64,000 nt of DNA from Anniella stebbinsi. Lineage: Eukaryota > Chordata > Lepidosauria > Squamata > Anniellidae. Numbering within the stretch: position 1 is the first letter of the stretch; each line of letters opens with the position of its first letter. The position numbers and the translations under genes are program-made. The notes below the pieces were generated by a model, which ran no database searches, was not told the DNA's origin, and worked only from the letters and a program-made list of their open reading frames with translations. This document shows, piece by piece, positions 56,001 to 64,000 of this stretch. The DNA lies in NCBI GenBank assembly GCA_029215795.1, contig JARDYH010000006.1, positions 25,621,501 to 25,685,500 on the forward strand, in the 5' to 3' direction.

Positions 56001-57178
56001 AGCTCTGGTTCACCTCCTGTTTGTATCCCTGCGCAGTGGTAGCTTCCCCTGCTGGTGCAGGCACAGGATTGGGTCCCCTGAGTGTTATTACAGCAGAACA
56101 GCATTGCTACAGGGCGGGGCACTGGAAATGCATGCAATTTTGCTGAAGTGTGTACATGTGATTGATGCAAACCTGGTTTGGAATGGTCTGTAGTGACTTC
56201 CAGGGAGCCAATCCAGACTACAGTCCAGATCGCAGTTTTCTTGTAACTGATTTTGCACTGTGGTGCTAAACTGGAATGGGGAGGCAAAGAGAGTAAGGCA
56301 CTGCAAGAAATGGGTACCTACTGTGAAGTCCATGGGGTCTTTAGGGCTCCCCGAAATTCTTTTTCCCTGCAAACATCAGCAGAAAAGGAACTCAGCTCCA
56401 GATACACAAGACTGGGCTAAACTCGATATTTCCCCCCAAGTGGGGCAATACAGCAGCATATGAAACGAAAGAATGCAAATATTGTTTAACTCACTGATCA
56501 TTAACTGGTGGGTCACTGCCCATAAGTGGGTCATGACCTGACCTTAGGTGGGCCATGCTAGTGGCACCACCATTCCTGAGGACTGCCACCCCCCGCCCAA
56601 TCCTCCAACTGTAAGCATCCTTCTACTAAGCACCCACAATGAACTGGAAAAGAGTCTCAAGTGAGGCCTTGTAGTGCAATCCAAGAGCTGGGTCACTCCA
56701 TGGAGTGCATGACATGGGTCCATTACTAGGTCTGTAAAGTCTTGTGGCCTCTGCAGTTTTCTACTTACAATTACAGTTGCCAGCAGGACCCCAAAAGAGT
56801 TAGAGGGTACTGCATATAATCACACCTCTCCAGAACAGGACTCAACCCCCATCCCCTTTTCCTCTTTTTATTGTCCTTTCCCAATGAAATAATAAGTAGC
56901 TCACAGTGCTGCCTGCTGTGAAGTTGCTGTCATAGCTTCTCTTCTTTCCTGTGCATGTGACTCCTCTCCTGCAAAATGCTAGTTTCCCTCAAAGGGACAG
57001 CAATACAAAGATGCTATGTGAAATGTTATGAACTTTGCCTGCATGGATTCATTATTCCCACAGCAAGACTTTAGGAAGCACATGTATTCTCCATGGAAGC
57101 TTCCCACCATTAGCACCATGGGAGAGGGATTTTGCAAAGGTGTTGTGATCTCTTTCTGGCTCCCTGATGGTGCATTGT

Positions 57179-57223
<45 letters not shown>

Positions 57224-57487
57224 GTATGTGTGCATATTCTTGGCTGTATCCTTTGGCTGTACACTGCCTGGGGCCTTCTGAGTGTGGGTGATGTGGGAGT
57301 ATCACTGGTGTATAATATAATGATTTGGGGGGAATTATTGTGTTTTCCAGGCATGCTGTGGTGTGCCTACCAATGCTCTTACATTAGCTTTTGTTTCTAC
57401 AGCTATTGCAGTACTGTTAACTCTGTGTTTGGGCATAGGATCATGACTATATTACACTGGCATTACTCCTGCTATAGTAGCTACTCA
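53013..57487. other. No gene recognised; microsatellites
   Basis: 4.5 kb with no recognisable gene. Contains (CT)n 53221-53240, (GA)n near 54957-54968 and (GT)n 57180-57226. 56490-56720 has 'GGTGGGTCACTGCCCATAAG'-like text that may be an old repeat. Confidence 0.4.
57180..57226. repeat. (GT)n(TA)n microsatellite
   Basis: About 17 GT units followed by TATATATATATG. Confidence 0.95.
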
Positions 57488-57926
57488 GGCTGCCTCTTCA
57501 CGGAGCCTCTTCTGGCACGCAGCAGCGGCAGTCAGCGCACCGGACATTGATGCTCCTGCCGCCAGTCTTCATGGCAGGAGTGCCACGGCGGCTTTTCCTG
57601 TTGCTACCTCCGCTGCTGCGCCTGCCCAGCATAAGCTGGGGGGGGCAGCTGGAGCAGCGGCCCACCTACTCTATTTTAAAATGGGGGGGAGGACAGCAGA
57701 GGTGGTGGAGCGAGCTTATGGCTCGCTACTCCACCCCCTTCCCTTCCCTTCCCTTCCCTGCCCAGCCCGCTCCGCTCTGAAAAAAGTTGGGCTAAATGCC
57801 CAACTTTTTTAGTGCGGAGCAAAGTGCCTTTGCCCCTAGATTGCTTCGAATTGATGGCAGCGTCATGTAACCCACTGCCGCCATTTCAAATCCACCGCAA
57901 GGCAAAGTGCCCGTGAAAAGGCACCC
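57488..57926. mobile_element. Hairpin-bearing MITE, copy 2
   Basis: Ends GGCTGCCTCTTCACGG and (reverse) GGGTGCCTTTTCACGG match at 14 of 16 positions. Contains the stem AAAAAAGTTGGG / CCCAACTTTTTT (about 57780-57812), then TAGTGCGGAGC, TTTGCCCCTAGAT and GCGTCATGTAACCCA as in 44614-45216. A short (CCCTT)n array is at 57735-57759. No clear target duplication. Confidence 0.68.
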
Positions 57927-57939
57927 ACTGCCTCCTGGG

Positions 57940-58420
57940 GAGTATGCAATGAGTTTCCCCAAAGATCAATATTGAGTCTGATGCTATTTAATTTATTCAT
58001 AAGTTATTTGGAGCCAGGGATAAGCAGTGAAGCATGCAAGTTTGTGGATGACACCAAATTATTCAGAATTATGAAATCTCATGTGAACCATGGAGAGTTC
58101 CATAGAATCTCTCTAGATTTGATGAATGGACAGTACATTGGAAGATGAGATTCAATGCAAGGATGAAATGTCTCATTGGAATAATTTTGTTCCTCTCCCA
58201 CCCAAAAACAAAACAAAACCTTTCACACATACATACTGCTGGTGTTAGGTTAATTGGCTGGGAAATTCTATAACAGGAATTAGTAAGAAAAGGAACATAG
58301 TGATCATAAGAAAACAATAGGATAATGGCAGTTCATAAATGTAGGTGGCGATCATACTTAGAATACCATGCAAAGTTCTATATGCGTTGCCTTAAATAGT
58401 ATGGTTTGGGTCCAAATTTC
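57940..58420 (+). pseudogene. Decayed CR1 RT fragment
   Basis: SILSLMLFNLFISYLEPGIS and KFVDDTKLFRIMK (57965-58075) correspond to the CR1 block GSVLGPMLFNIFINDL...FADDTKLF. Later text around 58340-58375 (VGGDHT*NT) matches the VRPHLEY region. The ORF is destroyed by stops and deletions. Confidence 0.72.
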
Positions 58421-59827
58421 GGTGCATGCAACTGATCTGGTGGAGGTAGACTTCCCCCCTCCCCCCTGCAGCCTATGTGGTGCACTTACCCAATGCTGTT
58501 TGATGGATTTGTTCTCTGTAGCTTCAAGAGCTATCAAATCTCTTAAGTAATCTACATACATGTGCGTATTGTTTTCTCTTACTAAAAGGATTGCACAGAA
58601 AAGAGCCATTCCAATTAAGGAAATCATAGTGTGTGTATCTGTAGGGCACTGATGCATATGCGTGATTCATACCTGTATGTATATAAACCACTGTTGATGA
58701 CTTCAGGCTTTTCTACACTGCCTGTTTATCCCACCACAGTGACACTGTTTCTGATTCCTGCTCGTTCGTTGGCAATGTACACCATCTTCTGTTATATCAG
58801 TACTTTCCGATTTATCTCTGGGTGGGGCCTCCAATAAACATCACTCCTGAGGCTTGCCCCCTTTCCCTCCCCCCTATCATTATTGGTTATGGGGTTGGCC
58901 AAACAACATCTTTTTTTGGAATTAGTTTGGCCTTTCGCAGTAGCATAGGTACCTCTTGCCCTTGTGGTGAATGATGTACTGGGGCACTCGTGCAGCAACG
59001 GTATAGTGGTGAAGCGGTAAACTGATGTACCAGGATACTGAAGGATGACATACCAACCCAAACATCATAACCACAGCACTATCCAACACCCACCTACCGC
59101 AAATGCTTCATAGCGCAAATGCAGGAATTCACATCTGCATGATGGTGGACATGTGACACAGCTGCAAAAAATACTGCCTTTTCCTCAATCTTTTTTAAAG
59201 TGAGATTACAGGGGGAAAGCATGGGAGCTAGATCTGTGATGGCTTATTCGCAAATTGCTTAATGCTGCAGTCATCAAATGATGAACATCCCTCTCTGAGT
59301 CAGCCCATGCAATACAATTCTCCAAGTCAATAGGGATTCTTGGGGGGGGGGGTCATGCAGAAGCTGTTTTCATGTGTAAACTGGCCCTGGGCATGGCTGA
59401 TAGCCTGTATGAACACAAACACATACAGGAATTGCCTTCCTGCTTGGGATGTTCAAATCCTCAAAACCTGGGTGCATCATGGTTCTTCAAATTCCACCTC
59501 AAAGCTCATTACATCTTGTGTCCATATCAGATTGTGAGCTTTGATTTTTCTTTCTTTTGCACAAAAAATTGTGCCAATTTTTGTGTGCGTTTCTCCAATT
59601 GGCACATTAATTGTGCACATATTTGAAATGTATGCATTTTTGCCCATTGATTAAAGTGTTTGTGTGCATGTTTCACGTGCATTTTCCAAATGTGTGCATT
59701 TCTCAAATTGATTTTTGGGGGTGGGGGTGGGTTCCATGAATTGCATCACCAGTTTGGAAATGTTGTGTTTGTGTTTGGGAAGTGAAAACTGGGTAAATTC
59801 TGATTGAAAATAAACTGAAACTAATTT
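58421..59827. other. No gene recognised
   Basis: Contains a G-run at 59342-59351 and loose TGTGCATTTT-type words at 59560-59710. Confidence 0.4.
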
Positions 59828-60140
59828 CTCAGACCTCCATCACACCAGCAGTTTAACGCACTCTCCCCACGCCTGGTATCTGGTTTTGCAGCATGGGACT
59901 CACATGACATCATCCCTGTCCTGCACCCGTTTCACCTCTTTTCCTCTGTTTTGCATATCATTTTGTTGCGGGGAAAGTCTGGATTATTTTCCCAAAGCGA
60001 CTTCAATGTGCGCTTAAGCCTCTGTCTACTGCTGTTCCCTCGCTTTTTCCTTTGTTGGGGGCGTGTGCTTTGAATGGAGTCTTGCTGACGAAAGGGGAAA
60101 GGGGAGGGTGGGATGGTTCTCCTCCAGCACTCATCCTTGC
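59828..60140 (+). mobile_element. 'CTCCATCACAC' element, uninterrupted copy
   Basis: Starts GACCTCCATCACACCAGCAG, then GCACTCTCCCCACGCCTGG, TTTTGCAGCATGGGACTCAC, TCACCTCTTTTCCTCTG and AAAGTCTGGATTATTTTCC. It is the most intact of the three copies and serves as reference for the other two. End approximate. Confidence 0.62.
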
Positions 60141-60184
60141 CGAACATTCAAATGAATGGACTTTTTACTGCTCCAACCCCTATG

Positions 60185-60522
60185 TTCAGAAGTAAGCATA
60201 GGGTTGCAGAGCACTTTTTTCCAGTTTGCTGTTTTAGACTTTTAAAAAAAAGCTTCTGAGTAACCACACTGTTAAACGTCTGTTCTATAGGTGTATAATC
60301 AGAAGTAAGTCTCTGGCTGTTCAATGGGGTTTACTCAAAGGTAAGCATGCATTGGATTTTAGTATGACTTGGATGTAAATGGAGTTGAACTCAATGGGAT
60401 TTACTCCTGAGTAAGGGAACTAGCAGATTTCTATTCTATGAACTGGAGATGCACAGCTTCGCATAATCAAAGTAAAGGGAAAGTGATCATACTATTCCAT
60501 GATTCTATGATTCTATGAAATA
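60185..60522 (+). repeat. AGTAAG-family repeat and CR1 tail
   Basis: CAGAAGTAAGTCTCTGGC, GTTTACTCAAAGGTAAGCAT and GGGATTTACTCCTGAGTAAG, then GAACTGGAGATGCACAGC shared with 22561-22760. Ends with a CR1-type tail CCATGATTCTATGATTCTAT (60496-60515). Confidence 0.55.
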
Positions 60523-60594
60523 CCTCTGCATTGTCATGGACAGAACATTTTCTGGTCAGGATTAGTATCACAGCTACCCCCCCCCCCCCGTAAG

Positions 60595-61092
60595 GGTGGC
60601 GGACCTATTAAGATGGTTCACCCTCGAAGGCTGATGGATTCTCTTGGATTCCAGAAAGCCTTAGAGGGTTCTATGGCTGGTATCATCAACAATCCTGTAG
60701 AAGCCCTGGTCAATAGATGGAATCAAGACCTAACTAGGGCTATTGACACAATCACCCTCAAACATCCTCTCCGACCCACTTCTAACTGGGCACTCTGGTA
60801 TACAGAAGATCTCAGGAAGGTGAAGCAGGAAGGACGATGACTGGAGCACCAATGGCGGAAAACTAAACTTATATCCGACAAGACACAACATAGAGAACAT
60901 CTTCATTCCTATGGGGTGGCAATATGTGCAACGAAGAAAGCTTTCTTCTCTGCATGCATTGCATCTGCAAATTCATTTCCAGCAGAACTGTTCAGGGTGG
61001 TGAGGGGTCTAACACAGACACCTTCTACCCTGTACCTGATCTTAGAGCTTTTGGTAGTTCACTGTGATGCCTTTAACAATCATTTCACAGAT
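60595..61092 (+). pseudogene. L2 ORF2 fragment (pre-RT), left copy
   Basis: 60613-60840 reads RRLMDSLGFQKALEGSMAG, VEALVNRWNQDLTRAIDTI and LWYTEDLRKVKQ, corresponding to the start of the L2 ORF at 642-870. After a TGA at 60838 it continues VAICATKKAFFSACIAS and FPAELFRVVRGLTQ to FTDRI near 61092, where it is cut by CR1. The last about 215 bp are repeated in the next L2 at 61733. Confidence 0.82.
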
Positions 61093-61732
61093 AGAATCAT
61101 CGAATCATCGAATCATCGAATAGTAGAGTTGGAAGGGGCCAATAAGGCCATTGAGTCCAACCCCCTGCCCAGCTGCTTCTTGAATGCCTCTAATGTGGGA
61201 GAGCCCACCACCTCCCTAGGTCATTGCTTCCATTGTCGTACTGCTCTAACAGTCAGGAGTTTTTTCTGATGTCCAGAAGGAATCTGGCTTCCTACAACTT
61301 GAGCCCATTATTCTGCGTCCTGCATTCTGGGATGATCGAGAAGAGATCCTGGCCCTCCTCTGTGTGACAACCTTTCAAATATTTGAAGAGCGCTATCATG
61401 TCGCCCCTCAACCTTCCCTTCTCCAGGCTAAACATGCCCCGTTCTTTCAGTCTCTCCTCATAAGGCTTTGTTTCCAGACCCCTAATCATCCTTGTTGCCC
61501 TCCTCTGAACACACTCCAGATTGTCTGCATCCTTCTTGAAGTGTGGCACCCAGAACTGGACACAATACTCAAGATGGGTCCTAACCGATCCGAATAGAGG
61601 GGAACCAGTACCTCACGCGATTTGGAAGCGATACTTCTATTAATGCAGCCCAAAATAGTATTTGCTTTTTTTGCAGCCACATCACACTGTTGGTTCATAT
61701 TCAGCTTGTGATCTACAACAATTCCAAGACGA
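61092..61732 (-). mobile_element. CR1 LINE 3' part, minus strand, between two L2 segments
   Basis: Starts with three ATAGAATCATCGAATCATCG-type tail units (61092-61122) and extends through the CR1 3' UTR and C-terminus. In minus-strand reading: [29 protein letters not shown], then [15 protein letters not shown] and [14 protein letters not shown]. It ends at about 61732 in the [14 protein letters not shown] region. About 640 bp, 5'-truncated. Confidence 0.85.
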
Positions 61733-61759
61733 CATAGAGAACATCTTCATTCCTATGGG

Positions 61760-63610
61760 GTGGCAATACATGCAATGAAGAAAGCTTTCTTCTCTGCATG
61801 TATTGCATCTGCAAATTCACATCCAGCAGAACTGTTCAGGGTGGTGAGGGGTCTAATCCAGGCACCTTCCCCCCTTAACCCAATTTTAGCGCCTTCAGCA
61901 GTTCACTGTGATGCCTTTAATGATAATTTCACAGACAAAATCTCTCGGAGAAGAGACGACTTAGATGCCGTCGTTATAGCAGAGGCTGACAATGGAGTGT
62001 CCAGCAACTCCACAAGTAGAATTACACTGGATCAGTTTCAGTTAGTGAGTACTGAGGACGTGGACAAGCTGCTTGGACGAGTGAGGACAACGACTTGCCC
62101 TCTCGATCCCTGTCCATCTTGGCTGGTCACTCAGGGAGGAGATGTAATTAGACTACAATTACAACATATTATTAATACATCTCTCAGGGAGGAGAGTTTT
62201 CCATCCTGTTTAAAAGTAGTGGTGGTTCGGCTGCTACTAAAGCAGCCCTCCCTGGACCCCCTGGATCTTAATAACTATAGACCAGTATCAAACCTTCCGT
62301 TTTTGAGTAAGGTGATTGAGAGGGCAGTTGCCTCTCAACTCCAAGTGGTCTTGGATGATACAGATTTTCTAGATCCATTTCAAACTGGCTTCAGGGCAGG
62401 ATATGGAGTTAAGACTGCTATGGTCGCCTTAGTGGATGATCTACGCTTGAGTATTGGCAGGGGGAGTGTGTCCCTGCTGGTACTTCTGGACCTCTCAGCG
62501 GTTTTCGATACCATCGACCATGGTATCCTTCTGGAACGCCTGAGGGGATTGGGACTCGAGGGCACTGTGCTTCAGTGGTTCTGGTCCTACCTCTCGGGCA
62601 GGTTCCAGATGGTGATGCTTGGGGATAGTTGCTCTTCAAAGAAGGAGCTGTTGTGTGGTGTACCTCAAGGCGCCATCCTATCCCCAATGCTGTTTAACAT
62701 CAATATGAAACCACTGGGAGAGATCATCCGGAGGCATGGGGCGGGGTGCTATCAGTATGCTGATGATACCCAAATATATTTCCCTATGCCTTTAACAACA
62801 GTGTCAGCTAAGGATAGTGTGTCTCCTCTGAATGAATGCCTGGAGGCTGTAATGAGCTGGATGAGGAAAAACAAACTGAAGCTGAATCCAGACAAGTTGG
62901 AGGTGCTTACTGTCTAAGACCCCAACCTGGGTTTTTGGAGGTGTGTGAACCAGTTCTGGATGGGGTTACACTCCCCATGAAAGGCTGTGTTCACAGCTTG
63001 GGGGTGTACCTGGATCTGTCACTCCAAATGACAGCTTAGATAGAAGCGACGACCAGGAGTGCCTACTATCAGCTTCTGCTGATATGCCAGCTGCACCCCT
63101 TCCTAGAGTTGGAAGGCCTAAAGACGGTAGAGCACGTGCTGGTAACTTCAAGACTTAACCTGCAATGTGCTGTACATAGGGCTACCTCTGTGCCTAGTCT
63201 GGAAACTTCACCTAGTTCAAAATATGGCGGCCAGGCTGGTCACTGGTACACCTAGGGGTGACCATATCACAGCAGCTTTAAAATCACTCCATTGGTTGCT
63301 AATTAGTTTCCAGGTGAAGTACAAAGTTTTGGTTATTACCTTTAAAGCCCTACATGATTTGGGTCCAGGTTACCTGCAGGTTCGCCTTCTCCCATACAAT
63401 CCGCCCCGCACACTCAGGTCCTCTGGGAAGAATTTGTTACAGTCAGCCAAAACTAGGCTGACAACTGTTACCCAGAGGACCTTCTCTTCTGCCCCTCCCC
63501 GGCTGTGGAACGATCTGCTGGGAGAGATCCGCCAACTTACAAGTCTTCAAGAATTTAAGAGAGCTATAAAGACTGATCTCTTCCCTCAGGCCTACCCTGT
63601 CGAATTTTAA
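61760..63610 (+). pseudogene. L2 reverse transcriptase, near-complete but frameshifted
   Basis: A 385-codon uninterrupted frame 61760-62917 covers the pre-RT and [56 protein letters not shown] and the catalytic YADD box (62756-62767), ending [13 protein letters not shown] frameshift and stop at 62915-62917 precede segments in other frames: LDGVTLPMKGCVHSLGV (about 62951), a stop at 63036, then 63167-63610 (IGLPLCLVWKLHLVQNMAAR, ALHDLGPGYL, TFSSAPPRLWNDLLGEIRQL). This is the longest intact RT frame in the window, but the C-terminus is disrupted, so the copy is dead. Confidence 0.87.
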
Positions 63611-63729
63611 GACTTTATTGATTTTAATAATGCATTAATTTTATATGCTTTTAATCAGTTTATGTATTTTATATTGTTGGTATTGATGTTGTGCCCTGCC
63701 TCGATCTGGAGGGAGAGGCGGGTAAGAAA

Positions 63730-63772
63730 TTAATACTATTAATACTAATAATACTAATACTAATACTAATAA
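63730..63772 (+). repeat. (TAATAC)n-like tail of L2
   Basis: Imperfect TAATACTAA units following the L2 3' stem. Different L2 copies in this window seed different trinucleotide or hexanucleotide tails. Confidence 0.8.
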
Positions 63773-64000
63773 TTCTACAAAGCTGCATAAGTGATAGACA
63801 TACCCTTCTCCTGTTCTCCCTTCAGGAACACACTGACATGAGTGACAGCAAGTGGCCATTTGAATGCAACATTGATTTCTTTTGAATGGCTATAGGAATA
63901 CCCTAAACTTCTGATTGCCAATTAGAAGAGTGATTTATTACTTACACAAAGTTTTTTTTAAAGGAGCTAACTTGGCCAAAGAGAAAAGCATTGCCCGATA
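63773..64000. other. No gene recognised
   Basis: Unique-looking sequence to the window end. Confidence 0.4.

Larger units (their letters stand above)
61733..63772 (+). mobile_element. L2 LINE, right copy, with complete 3' end
   Basis: Starts at CATAGAGAACATCTTCATTC, repeating 60890 onward. It runs through the full RT and C-terminal region to the 3' UTR stem (CCTGCCTCGATCTGG ... GAGAGGCGGG, 63695-63721) and a (TAATAC)n-like tail at 63730-63772. Lacks the endonuclease part. Confidence 0.88.

Noticed and set aside
1..64000. CRISPR arrays, operons, bacterial-type promoters, riboswitches
   Set aside because: No regularly spaced identical repeats with unique spacers and no prokaryotic gene organisation. 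The content is that of a vertebrate chromosome.

Overview
The window looks like vertebrate nuclear DNA, most probably from a squamate reptile (lizard or snake). The reasons are many L2-clade and CR1-clade LINE copies of very different ages, a Ty1/copia LTR element, a class I (gamma-like) ERV, many small foldback DNA transposons and plentiful (GT)n, (CT)n and (AAT)n arrays, with no mammalian L1 or Alu signature. No database could be searched, so the taxon is an inference. I could not support any host protein-coding exon, tRNA or rRNA gene. Every ORF with recognisable homology is transposon-derived and nearly all are broken by frameshifts or stops.

Layout. 0.55-3.0 kb: long L2 copy with a nearly complete RT. 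3.46-5.8 kb: L2 tail, a decayed LINE of another clade and a CR1 3' end. 5.8-6.05 kb: Ty3/gypsy gag scrap. 6.07-8.7 kb: CR1 carrying a CpG-rich MITE. 8.7-18 kb: mostly unannotatable DNA with a CR1 fragment, a solo ERV LTR (14.7-15.6 kb) and several foldback elements. 18-20 kb: a foldback element, an L2 tail and a CR1. 20-25.6 kb: mostly unique. 25.65-26.31 kb: GC-rich hAT-like foldback with a perfect 8-bp target duplication. 27.1-29.57 kb: minus-strand CR1 carrying four insertions, one of them nested in another. 31.4-35.5 kb: copia element with both LTRs, a 5-bp target duplication and a primer site matching the anticodon arm of initiator Met tRNA. 35.9-40.1 kb: 5'-truncated gamma-like ERV (pol, env start, 3' LTR). 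40.1-47 kb: mostly unique, with a hairpin MITE and a 343-bp palindrome at 46.79-47.13 kb. 47.3-50.7 kb: decayed L2, then a CR1 interrupted by an hAT-like MITE that is itself interrupted by L2. 50.7-60 kb: mostly unique, with a tRNA-derived SINE, a second hairpin MITE and a decayed CR1. 60.6-63.8 kb: L2 / CR1 / L2 block with a 215-bp L2 segment repeated on both sides of the CR1.

The most notable content is not a host pathway but a dense set of non-autonomous DNA transposons. Five essentially full-length copies (353-354 bp) of one CpG-rich element occur in 31 kb. All five sit inside other transposons, and three are flanked by recognisable 5-bp duplications. The autonomous source of this family is not in the window. 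The nesting gives a relative insertion order: CR1, copia and the ERV are older; the hAT-like foldbacks and the CpG-rich MITE are younger than the CR1 copies; and at least one L2 insertion is younger than the hAT-like foldback.
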